This document shows, piece by piece, positions 24,853-32,537 of a stretch of DNA of 64,000 bases; within the stretch, counting starts at the first letter, position 1; the number at the start of each line of letters is the position of its first letter. Source of the stretch: VRUE01 sp963774405 (lineage in GTDB: Bacteria; Actinomycetota; Thermoleophilia; Solirubrobacterales; 70-9); the NCBI GenBank assembly GCA_963774405.1, contig CAVZEV010000013.1, positions 124,001 through 188,000 on the forward strand, given 5' to 3'. The notes beneath the pieces are model-generated. The model did no database searches, was not told the origin of the DNA, and saw nothing but the letters and a program-made list of their open reading frames with translations. Both the position numbers and the translations under genes were made by a program.

Positions 24853-25693
24853 TCAGTCGTTGCCTTCGGGCACGACGTTGATCTTGTCCGCGTCGGCCGC
24901 GAGCGAGGTGGTCGACTCCACTTGCCACGCCTCCAAGTCGGCAGATGCGACGATCTCCTTGATCAGGTTGGCGCTGCCTCCGACCAAGGTGGAGTCGAAG
25001 TCAACCTCGCTGCAGACGAGCCAGCTTCGGTCCGCCGGCCAGATCAGGCTCGGCGCCTCGCGTGACAATAGCCAGGAGGGATCGAGCTCGGGCGGTGCCC
25101 CATCGCTGTTCGCGAAGGTCAAGGTGACTCGACTCGGACCGGGCTTCGACAAGTCGCGGACGATCTGATCGACGGCCGAGAGAGGGCCGGTCAGGACGAT
25201 GTGGTCCCGGCCCATCGGAAGCTTAAGGAGCCGCGCGTTTTCGAGGTTCCTCCGGTGTGAAGTCCTCTTCCCAGCTTCCGATCGTGCAGAGGCCAAAGAA
25301 GCAGTTCGTGGGATCGACGGTGTGGGCGGCCAGGATCGCGCAGAGCGCATCAAGGTCATCGAGGTGCAGGCTGCCGATATTCGGATCGCTGCCGGCCCAC
25401 GGCGGGTTAGTGGCCTCCTCGCCGATGGAGATCTGGAGTTCATCGGCGTCGGCGAGCCCTCGAATCGCATGCCACTGCATCTCGCGGTGCGCGGTGGTGC
25501 CGAGCTGCTTTGCCACATCGGCCCACCTCACCCGCCGCCCACCAGCGCTCCAGGCTGGGTGGAAGATTCGGGTGTAGGCCCCGTAGCCTTTCGGCACCTG
25601 GAGGCTGACCGCGCCGAACTCGCCTCCGAGTCTCGGCTTGATCCAGTCGCCGGCAGCGGCGCCGTCGGCCAATCGGAGATCCTTGGCGAGCAT
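24853..25693 (-). pseudogene. Hypothetical actinobacterial protein split by a frameshift
   Basis: The first part starts MLAKDLRLADGAAAGDWIKP, includes FGAVSLQVPKGYGAYTRIFH, and runs to EEDFTPEEP, where its frame ends at 25223. The continuation ENARLLKLPMGRDHIVLTGP, then LIWPADRSWLVCSEVDFDST and LVGGSANLIKEIVASADLEA, lies in another frame down to the stop at 24853. Joined near 25250 they give one protein of about 280 residues. The layout matches a hypothetical family I have seen in actinobacteria (WxxV, IFWPADxxW, DFDSTLVGG), but I cannot assign a function. One-base indel; real or sequencing. Confidence 0.6.
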
Positions 25694-25780
25694 GGGCTCA
25701 ACTGTAGTTAGAGCAGGTCGCGTATTCCGTGAAGCGTTCGCGCACCTCTGTGAAGCTGGGTGGGCCGGAAGAAGAGGCTT

Positions 25781-26818
25781 CTAACTGGGCACGGCGTAGA
25801 TCTGTCCTCCGGCTTCCACGACCTTCTTCGGCGCCAGGGGAGCCGGCGGCGGGCCGGCGATCACCTCGCCGGTTGCCGCGCTGTACGCGCCCCCGTGGCA
25901 GGGGCAGACGATCACGCCTCCTTCGAACCCGACCGTGCATCCGGCGTGGGTGCAGACCGCGCTGAAGGCGGCCAGCCGGCCCTGGGAGTCACGGATGACG
26001 ATGTCCGGTTCGCCGCTGGCGGGGTCGCTGTAGGTGGCGGCCTGTCCCTTCGGAAGCCGGCCGCCGGGGCCCAGCTTGACGGCGCCCCTGGGCACCTTTG
26101 GCGCTCGTGCGCCAGAGCCGGCCCCTTGTCGGCCCGCGCCGGGGGCCGAGCCGCCCCTGGAACCCGCTCCTGCGGACCCGGTGCCGGCGGTCAGGGCGCG
26201 GGAGGCGGAGTAGCCGCCCTTCACCAGGGTCGAGATGCCGGCGATCGCCAGCGCCATCCCGGCGAGCTCCGCCAGGAGCACCCGCCGGGTCGAGGTGGGG
26301 GAGGCTGCGGCGATCTCGCCGGCGCTCGCCGGACTCAGCCGGGTTCGCCTCACCAGGCCCTCGGGGGGATGCTCGACGACGTTGTCGAGGGCCGGCTGTC
26401 CGCTCGCGCCGGCGAGGACGAAGGGCAGCCAGGCGAAGGTGAAGACGAGGTCGGGCCCGAGGAAGTAGGGCGTCGTGTTCCAGCTGGCGGTCAGGAAGAG
26501 AAGAAAGTTGAGGCCCATCCCGCCCGCTGCGGCGATCCGGGTAAACAGCCCGGCCGTGACCAGCAGGCCGATCAGGATCTCGGTGATCGCGACCCCAACT
26601 CCGGCCAGCCCCGGATGCGGAATCGCGAAGGCGCGAAGGATGAAGCCGCCGGGCGTGCCGCTGGCGAAGCCTTCGAGCTGAGTGCCGATATAGGTCGGCG
26701 CGCCGGGGTGGAGGAAGCCGGGGTCGCTCAGCTTCTGGATGCCCGCGTAGACGAAGGTGATGCCGAGGAAGAGGCGCAGCGGGAAGAGCGCCAAGGCCGG
26801 CGAGAGCCGTGTTGACAT
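25781..26818 (-). CDS. DoxX-like membrane protein fused to a Rieske [2Fe-2S] domain
   Basis: A 345-residue fusion. Residues about 1-145 form a four-helix DoxX/TQO-type membrane domain (FPLRLFLGITFVYAGIQKLS, GVGVAITEILIGLLVTAGLF, NTTPYFLGPDLVFTFAWLP). A further membrane helix with an RR-type start is at about 175-200, then a flexible Gly/Ala/Pro linker. The C-terminal Rieske domain (about 235-345) has the full cluster motif CTHAGC (289) and CPCHGG (305), with both Cys and both His ligands and the extra Cys pair for a disulfide. It is probably a membrane quinone- or thiol-linked electron carrier, with the Rieske domain on the outer face. Partners are not encoded nearby. Confidence 0.85.
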   Translation of the reverse strand: MSTRLSPALALFPLRLFLGITFVYAGIQKLSDPGFLHPGAPTYIGTQLEGFASGTPGGFILRAFAIPHPGLAGVGVAITEILIGLLVTAGLFTRIAAAGGMGLNFLLFLTASWNTTPYFLGPDLVFTFAWLPFVLAGASGQPALDNVVEHPPEGLVRRTRLSPASAGEIAAASPTSTRRVLLAELAGMALAIAGISTLVKGGYSASRALTAGTGSAGAGSRGGSAPGAGRQGAGSGARAPKVPRGAVKLGPGGRLPKGQAATYSDPASGEPDIVIRDSQGRLAAFSAVCTHAGCTVGFEGGVIVCPCHGGAYSAATGEVIAGPPPAPLAPKKVVEAGGQIYAVPS

Positions 26819-26904
26819 TGGCCGAGACCGTTACCGCTCGGGCTAAAGGACTGCGGAGAAAAGCGTGAGAGTCCTCTTACGCGCGAGCGCTTTGGGCGAT
26901 GCGT

Positions 26905-27855
26905 TCAGGCCGCGAGGGCCCGTCTCCCCAGCAATCTCCACATCGCTTCGAACTCGCTCTTCGGCCAGGTCAGCCGTTCGCCCGAGAGGGGGTCATTTGC
27001 GGTCACCGATTCTGCGTCGATGCCGGTGAGCAGGACCGCGTGCTCGCCGTAGTTGACTCGTACGAGGGCGCCAGACCGGGAGTGCCAGGTGGCGTAGGGG
27101 CCTGCCGAGAGCCCGACCCAGGCCAGCACCGGTTTGCCGGCCAGCAGGGAGGCGTAGATCGCCTTTGGGCTCTTGCCGGTGAGGTCACGTGGATTGAGGC
27201 CGTGCTTGCGGGCGAGGGCGGCGATCGGGCCCTGGTAGACCCCGAAGCCGCCCGCCGGGCCGCCGCCGTCGGCGCGACCGACGAAGCCCGCGCCGGGGTC
27301 GCCCCAGATCTGGCCGTCCGGGCCGGATTCGGGGTCAAGCGGCCCGCTGTGGGCGACCTGGCGCTGGAGGGTCAGCTGGTCGACGCGCTTGCCGGCGAAG
27401 CGGAGGAGCATCGACAGTGCGGTGGCCTCGCAGTCGTCCTGGAGGGTCTGCTTGACCACCGGGATGCCGATCGTGGCGGCGAGCGGGGTCGAGGGAACCT
27501 TGACCTCGGCGCCTCCGGCGGCGACGGCGCGAGCGAGGTCCCGGGCTAGCGCCGCGCGCTGCGTGGCTGCGCGGATCCGCGCGGGCCCCTCGGCGATCGT
27601 GACCGTGGCCGGCACGGATCTCACCAAGGCCGCCTGGGCACGGCGACGTTCGAGGCGGGCGACCGGTTCGTCGGCCAGCGTGCGACCGCCGAGCTCGAGC
27701 CGCACCCGGCCCGAGGGCTGGGAGGCCTCGGTGGCGGAGGCGTCCGGACCCGTGCCGCCGCCACCCGACGATCCCGAGCCGACCACGACCCCGGTCGCGG
27801 TCGCGACGATCGCCAGCGCGCCGACGGCGGCGCGACGCTTGCGGATCGCCCGCAT
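26905..27855 (-). CDS. Secreted C39-like cysteine peptidase-fold protein
   Basis: About 316 residues from ATG 27855 (MRAIRKRRAAVG). An alternative upstream ATG at 27927 would overlap the methyltransferase gene and bury the signal sequence. An N-terminal membrane segment (AAVGALAIVATATGVVVGSG) is followed by a Gly/Ser linker. The catalytic domain (about 140-316) has Cys in TLQDDCEATALSMLL, GVYQGPIAALARKHG, then His in VRVNYGEHAVLLTGID and Asp in VTANDPLSG, the C39_2 arrangement. Such proteins are cell-wall-facing papain-like peptidases or substrate-binding folds; the target is unknown. It is transcribed in the same direction as, and just after, the methyltransferase. Confidence 0.75.
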   Translation of the reverse strand: MRAIRKRRAAVGALAIVATATGVVVGSGSSGGGGTGPDASATEASQPSGRVRLELGGRTLADEPVARLERRRAQAALVRSVPATVTIAEGPARIRAATQRAALARDLARAVAAGGAEVKVPSTPLAATIGIPVVKQTLQDDCEATALSMLLRFAGKRVDQLTLQRQVAHSGPLDPESGPDGQIWGDPGAGFVGRADGGGPAGGFGVYQGPIAALARKHGLNPRDLTGKSPKAIYASLLAGKPVLAWVGLSAGPYATWHSRSGALVRVNYGEHAVLLTGIDAESVTANDPLSGERLTWPKSEFEAMWRLLGRRALAA

Positions 27856-27907
27856 CGAGGCAGGACGCGGAAAGCCGCGGCGCTCTGCCGCGGCGGAAGC
27901 GCGCCGA

Positions 27908-28687
27908 TCAGCGCGGCTTGCGGGCAAACGCGATACCGCCCTCGTGTGTCAGTGGCTCGACCGCGATCTCGATGAAGCCCGCCTCCGCGAGGGCCGCCTG
28001 CCACCACTCGGTCGGTGCCGGATGCTCGCCGGTGAAGGTGAGAGTACGGAGGCCCGCCTTCGCCAGGCGCCAGAGTCCCGCCGGGCCTCGCCGCGTCAGC
28101 GAGCGGACCTTGCCGGCGATGACCGAGCGGTCGCGCCTGGTGAAGGGCGCAATGGTGAACATCATGTCGGCGAACACCACTCGGCCGCCCGGTTTGAGGA
28201 CACGGTGGAGCTCGGCGAGCGCCGCCCGCTTGCCGGCGGCACCGAGGTGGTGAAAGCAGTAGTTGGACGTCGCCAGGTCGAGCGAGCTGTCGGCGATCGG
28301 AAGCCTCGTGGCCGAGACGACGGCGGTCTGCACGTTGTCGAGGCCCGCAGTGATCGCGCGCTCGTTGAGGCATTCGATCATCGCCGGCGAGATGTCGATC
28401 GCCCAGACCCAGTCCACCCGGCCGGCCAGGTCGAGCGCCAGCAATCCGGTGCCGGCGCCGACGTCGAGCGCACGCTCGTGGGCGGCGGGTTCGGCCTTCT
28501 CGACGATCATGTCGCGCAGTTCCTCGAATCCGCGGGTGTGGGAAAGCTCTTCGGCGTGGGCGACGTGCCGGTCCCAGTTCTTGTCGAGTCCATGCCACCA
28601 CCTCCGCGGCCTGAGCGCATGTCCGCCTTCCTGGGCCGTCGGGCCGACGACCCCGGGGACGCCGGCCTGTGAGTGCAGCTTTCCCAT
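27908..28687 (-). CDS. Class I SAM-dependent methyltransferase (Methyltransf_11)
   Basis: A 259-residue methyltransferase. The SAM-binding motif is ALDVGAGTGLLALDL (about 92-106). Then come VWAIDISPAMIECL, VVSATRLPIADSSLDLATSN, HRVLKPGGRVVFADMMF and the end WWQAALAEAGFIEIAVEPL. This is the small-molecule methyltransferase fold; the substrate is unclear (ubiquinone- or sterol-like enzymes share these motifs). The gene immediately precedes the peptidase-like gene on the same strand. A start further in (LDKNWDRHVAHAEELSH) is possible, because the first 30 residues are poorly conserved in character. Confidence 0.85.
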   Translation of the reverse strand: MGKLHSQAGVPGVVGPTAQEGGHALRPRRWWHGLDKNWDRHVAHAEELSHTRGFEELRDMIVEKAEPAAHERALDVGAGTGLLALDLAGRVDWVWAIDISPAMIECLNERAITAGLDNVQTAVVSATRLPIADSSLDLATSNYCFHHLGAAGKRAALAELHRVLKPGGRVVFADMMFTIAPFTRRDRSVIAGKVRSLTRRGPAGLWRLAKAGLRTLTFTGEHPAPTEWWQAALAEAGFIEIAVEPLTHEGGIAFARKPR

Positions 28688-28809
28688 CGCGCCGCCATCC
28701 TCGGGCGTGCCGATTGGACGACGGTAAATGGGGCTTAAGCCGATGGTAATGATCTATGAAGAGGGCTCTTACTTTTCCTGGAGCTCAGCACGGATCTACA
28801 CTCGCCTTC

Positions 28810-29115
28810 ATGCCGACCGCTCGCCGTCGTCACACGATCACCGAGACCCCGCCCGTCCAGGCGGCGCTCGACGAGTTGCGGGCCAAGCTGGGCGAGGGGG
28901 AGCGGATCGACTTCGCCGAGCTCGTGACGCTCGGCGCCGAGGTCAAGGCGCGTCGGATGGCTACCGAGGACGCTGCCACGGTTGCCGCTCGCAGGGGGCT
29001 GGTCGAGACGATTCGCGCCGGCTCGTTTGGCTATGCCGTCGATATCGAGGCGGCCGACGAGGTCAAGCGCCGCGGCCTGATCGCCAACTACGGCTCCCAG
29101 CGTGCTGCTCCTTGA
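28810..29115 (+). CDS. Antitoxin-like protein of a decayed VapBC pair
   Basis: A 101-residue protein starting MPTARRRHTITETPPVQAAL, then DELRAKLGEGERIDFAELVT. The HTITETP...V..ALD.L start and the central LGAEVKAR are typical of antitoxins paired with PIN toxins in actinobacteria. I chose ATG 28810 because a -10-like TACACT (28797-28802) ends seven bases before it, giving a leaderless transcript; the frame is open further upstream. The toxin gene that overlaps its end is broken, so this is now an orphan antitoxin. Confidence 0.65.
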   Translation: MPTARRRHTITETPPVQAALDELRAKLGEGERIDFAELVTLGAEVKARRMATEDAATVAARRGLVETIRAGSFGYAVDIEAADEVKRRGLIANYGSQRAAP

Positions 29116-29376
29116 CAACTCCGCCTGGTCGCGGGTGGTCGCCGGTGGGCTGCCCACCGACCGGGCCGAAGCGGTGGCCGGTTGGGTCGAGCGGCGTCAA
29201 CTCGCGAGCGTTGGCGGCACAAACGCGAGCTGGCTGCTCGCGGCCACCACCGCCTGGCGCCGATCGACGTCATGATCGCCGCCTGCGCGCATGAGGCCGG
29301 TGCCGGTGTGTTGCATTACGACCGCGACTACGACCTGATCGCCCAGCACACGAGCCTCAGCTTCGAGAGCGTCTAG
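29102..29376 (+). pseudogene. Degenerate PIN-domain toxin (vapC remnant with internal deletion)
   Basis: It opens VLLLDNSAWSRVVAGGLPTD, the normal PIN start with the first Asp, overlapping the antitoxin stop. After about 35 residues the frame leads to a stop. The C-terminal part HHRLAPIDVMIAACAHEAGA, then GVLHYDRDYDLIAQHTSLSF, is in a different frame. About 60 residues of the middle, including the second acidic position, are missing. This is a real deletion plus frameshift, not a single-base error. Confidence 0.7.
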
Positions 29377-29421
29377 ATCGCTCCGGCCGGGGCGCCGGCT
29401 TGACGTAGACCCTCAGCGCTC

Positions 29422-30364
29422 CTAATGGCCACCGCCGTGTCCGCCGCCGTGGCCTCCGCCGCCATGCCCGCCGTGATGTGCCGGTGCTCCGCCAACCGCC
29501 CCCTCGCCGCCCATTCCGGCTGCCGGGCCGGCCAGCGTTAGACCCATCGCGGCAAGGAGGCGATCCCGATTGACGGCGAGGTCGTAGACGTTCCACTCCG
29601 AGTCCGCCCAGCGGCTGGTCTTGCCGGAGCCGGGATCGACCCGCTCGATGGTGCAGGCCTTCTTCCCTCGGGGCCCGCAAGCGACCCAGAGAGCACCGGC
29701 GCCGACGGTGATCGCCCGCGGCGAACTGGGCAGCGGCAGCGGCGTGCCGATCGACAGGCTTCCCACGTCGACCGGGATCAGGGACCCGGTGTCGGGCGAG
29801 AAGCGGCGGCCGCAGGCGAGCCAAAGGGTGCCGCCGAGGATCGCGCCACGAACCCCGCGCGCGGGCAGCTTCGCCTCGGCTTCGACCTCCCCGGTCGCGG
29901 TTGAGACGCGGCTGACCTTACGGCCGTTGCCGTGCAGCACGAGCAGGCCGTCGCCGACAGCCAACAGCTGGCGCCCGCCGCGGCCGATCCTCGTTTCGAT
30001 CCCCGGCTCGCCGGTGGCCTGGTCGACCCCGACGAGGTCGCCCCGTGCATGCAGCACCCAGGTCGACTCGCGGACGCAGGCGAGGTCACGGACGCGATCC
30101 TCGAGGCGGGCGACGCCCTCTCCGAGGCCTTCGGGGCCAAATCGCCACAGCCAGCCGTTGGTGCAGGCGATCCAGACGGCGTCGGTACCGCGGGCGATTG
30201 CGGCCGGCGTGCGGCGCAGCTCGGAGCGACTGGTCACCGTGAGGGTGTGGGCGTCGATCCGCGTGACCGTCTTCCCGATCGCGTTGGTCGCCCAGATCGC
30301 GCTGTCGTCGACGGCCAGCCGGCTGAACCCGTGGCCGGTCTCGACTCGTTCGCCGGGGCGTAGC
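29422..30364 (-). CDS. Beta-propeller protein with Gly/His-rich C-terminal tail, 5' end uncertain
   Basis: The frame reads VETGHGFSRLAVDDSAIWAT, then NAIGKTVTRIDAHTL and further seven-bladed propeller strands (AVWIACTNGWLWRFGPEG, STWVLHARGDLVGVDQATGE, ALWVACGPRGKKACTIERVD). It ends in a tail of Gly and His (GGHGGGGHGGGHGGGH) of the kind that binds transition metals. No good start codon lies before the first blade. A GTG at 30237 falls inside it, and upstream frames do not continue, so the gene is either 5'-truncated or frameshifted near 30360. A signal peptide is not visible. Function unknown. Confidence 0.55.
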
Positions 30365-30575
30365 CGCCTCCGAGGTGGAGTACGGAGTGATCCAGGTTGT
30401 CGGCCGCAGCGTCGGCGTGCCGACGAAGCTGGAGGGCGAGAGCCACAGCTGCAGCCTCTTTCGCCGGGTTGACGTTGCCATCGGGGGCGAAATCTATGCG
30501 GCCGAGGGCCGGCGGCAAATTTGCAGGTCGTCGCCGGGGTGGAGTTTTCGGGGCGGCTTGGTAGCTTCCAGATGC

Positions 30576-30627
30576 TCCGAGCGATGAGGCTCGCTCAAAC
30601 CGCGGCCCAGCCGCTGATGGCCTCTAC
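30576..30627 (+). promoter_or_regulatory. Fluoride riboswitch (crcB motif)
   Basis: The segment GAGCGATGAGGCTCGCTC (30579-30596), followed by AAACCGC, a short hairpin GCGGCCCAGCCGC, and CTGATGGCCTCTAC, matches the fluoride (crcB) riboswitch layout: GGCGAUG..., the AAACCGC joining, and the GCxGCUGAUGxC-CUAC end. It stands about 60 bases before the first FluC channel gene, which is the known target of this riboswitch class. Confidence 0.8.
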
Positions 30628-30684
30628 TTCGTCCATTTGAACGATGTGGAGGTCGATGTGAGCGCTGACAGCAACAGGGGAACG

Positions 30685-31089
30685 ATGCCACGGCGGGACC
30701 GGCGAGAGCTGATGGTGATCGCGCTCGGTGGCGCGGCGGGCGCGCTGCTGCGGGCGGGGCTCGGCGAGCACTTCGGCGGCGGCGCCCCGAGCTGGCCCTG
30801 GGTGACCTTCGCGGTCAATGTCGCCGGCGCCTTCGCCCTCGGCTACTTCGTGACCAGGCTGCAGGAGCGGCTGCCGCTCTCGACCTACCGCCGGCCGCTG
30901 CTCGGCACCGGCTTCTGCGGCGGGCTGACCACCTTCTCGACCATGCAGGTCGAGCTCCTGAAGATGATCGATGCCCACAGCTACGGCCTCGCCGGCGGCT
31001 ACTTCCTGGCCAGCGTCGGGGCCGGCTTCGCCGCGGTCTACCTCGCCACCGGGATGGTGCGCCGCCGGCGCACGGGGGTGCGCATATGA
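30685..31089 (+). CDS. crcB: Fluoride exporter FluC/CrcB, first subunit
   Basis: A 134-residue membrane protein with four hydrophobic helices. It has GGAAGALLRAGLGE, TFAVNVAGAFALGYF with the channel Asn, TGFCGGLTTFSTMQVE with the Phe-box and TTFST motif, and YFLASVGAGFAAVYLATG. FluC channels are dual-topology dimers that expel fluoride. Actinobacteria often carry two different subunits, as here. I start at ATG 30685, which has AGGGG four bases upstream; a TTG at 30637 in the same frame lacks a ribosome-binding site. Expression is predicted to be switched on by the fluoride riboswitch upstream. Confidence 0.88.
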   Translation: MPRRDRRELMVIALGGAAGALLRAGLGEHFGGGAPSWPWVTFAVNVAGAFALGYFVTRLQERLPLSTYRRPLLGTGFCGGLTTFSTMQVELLKMIDAHSYGLAGGYFLASVGAGFAAVYLATGMVRRRRTGVRI

Positions 31090-31454
31090 GCTTCGTCCTG
31101 CTCTGGACGGGGGTCGCGGCGTTCGGGGCGCTGGGGGCCTTGGCGCGCTTCGGGCTCGACAGCGCGGTCGCCTCGCGCGCCGGCAGCGACTTCCCCTTCG
31201 GCACCCTCGCCGTCAACGCCAGCGGCGCCTTCGTGCTCGGCCTGCTGGTCGGCGTCGCGCTCGAGGGCGACGCCTTCCTGCTCGCCGGCACCGGCGCGGT
31301 CGGCGCCTACTCGACCTTCTCCACCTGGATGCTGGAGACGCACCGCCTCGGCGAGGAGGGCGAGCCGGTGCTGCTCTTCGCCAACCTCGTGATCAGCGCC
31401 TCGGTGGGGCTCGCCGCGGCGGTTCTCGGCCGCGCGATCGGGGGGGCGCTGTGA
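31086..31454 (+). CDS. crcB: Fluoride exporter FluC/CrcB, second subunit
   Basis: A 122-residue second FluC subunit overlapping the first by four bases (ATGA). It has VAAFGALGALARFGLDSAV, FGTLAVNASGAFVLGLLVG, GAVGAYSTFSTWMLETHRL (the STFST/Phe-box) and four membrane helices ending VGLAAAVLGRAIGGAL. With the first subunit it probably forms a heterodimeric fluoride channel. The 3' end overlaps the GTG of the DUF190 gene (GTGA), so the three genes are translationally coupled under one riboswitch. Confidence 0.88.
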   Translation: MSFVLLWTGVAAFGALGALARFGLDSAVASRAGSDFPFGTLAVNASGAFVLGLLVGVALEGDAFLLAGTGAVGAYSTFSTWMLETHRLGEEGEPVLLFANLVISASVGLAAAVLGRAIGGAL

Positions 31455-32530
31455 ACGAGGACTGCCTCAAGCTCACCACCTACTTCGGCGAGCGCGACCG
31501 CGCCGGGGGCCGGCTGCTGGGCGATGCGCTGTTCGACGCCTACGGCGAGGCCGGGATCCAGACCAGCCTGCTGCTGCGCGGCGTCGAGGGCTTCGGCCTC
31601 AAGCACCAGCTGCAGCACCGATCGTCTGCTCAGCCTCTCCGAAGACCTGCCGGCGGTCTGCGGTCGCGGTCGACACGCGCGAGCGGATCGAGGTCGCGCT
31701 GGGGCGGGTGATGGCGATCAAGCGACGCGGCCTGGTCACGCTGGAGCGCGCCCGCCTGCTGAGCGGCGAGATCGGCGAGGTCTCTCTGCCGCAGGAGCTG
31801 CACGAGGCGACCAAGCTCACCGTCTACGTCGGGCGCCAGGAGCGGGTCGGCGGCGAGCCCGCCTTCGTCGCGATCTGCGACCTGCTGCACCGCCGCGGGA
31901 TCGCCGGCGCCACGGCGCTGCTCGGCGTCGACGGCACGGCCGGCGGCGAGCGCCGGCGCGGTCGCTTCTTCTCGCGCAACGCGGCGGTGCCGATGATGGT
32001 GATCGCGGTCGGCTCGGGCGAGCAGATCGGCCGCGCTGCTGCCGGAGCTCGGCGCGCTGCTGCGACAGCCGCTGATCACCCTGGAGCGGCTGCGCGTCTG
32101 CAAGCGCGACGGCGAGCTGCTGGAGCGCCCCCACGCCCTGCCCGCCAACGACGCGCACGGGATGGCGATCTGGCAGAAGCTGATGGTCTACACCTCGGAG
32201 GCCGCCAGGCACGGCAAGCGGCCGATCCACTCCGAGCTGGTCCGCCGCCTGCGCGAGTCCGGCGCGAGCGGTGCCACCTCGCTGCGCGGCGTCTGGGGCT
32301 TCCACGGCGATCACCGCCCGCACGGCGACCGGGCGCTGCAGCTGCGCCGCCACGTCCCGATCGTCACGGTCCTCGTCGATACCCCCGAGCGGATCGCCGC
32401 CTCCTTCGAGATCGTCGACGAGCTGACCGCGGAGCGGGGCCTGGTCACCAGCGAGATGGTCCCGGCGATGACCGCGATGGCCGAGGAGGAGCGGCGGGGC
32501 GGGCTGCGCCTCGCCCGGCATCGCTTCTGA
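31451..32530 (+). CDS. DUF190 (UPF0166) protein with three tandem domains, interrupted by three frameshifts
   Basis: The start is VNEDCLKLTTYFGERDRAGG from GTG 31451. The reading must shift near 31617 (LKHQLQH to DRLLSLSEDLPAV), near 31663 (to VAVDTRERIEVALGRVMAIK) and near 32035 (EQIGR to LPELGALLRQPLITLE). Joined, it gives about 358 residues with three DUF190 modules: about 5-105, about 120-215 (ATKLTVYVGRQERVGGEPAF), and about 240-345 (KLMVYTSEAARHGKRPIHSE, HVPIVTVLVDTPERI). DUF190 has a PII-like fold and often travels with crcB; it may sense or modulate fluoride export. Three indels in 420 bases suggest either decay or poor local base-calling. Confidence 0.7.
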
Positions 32531-32537
32531 GCAAGGG

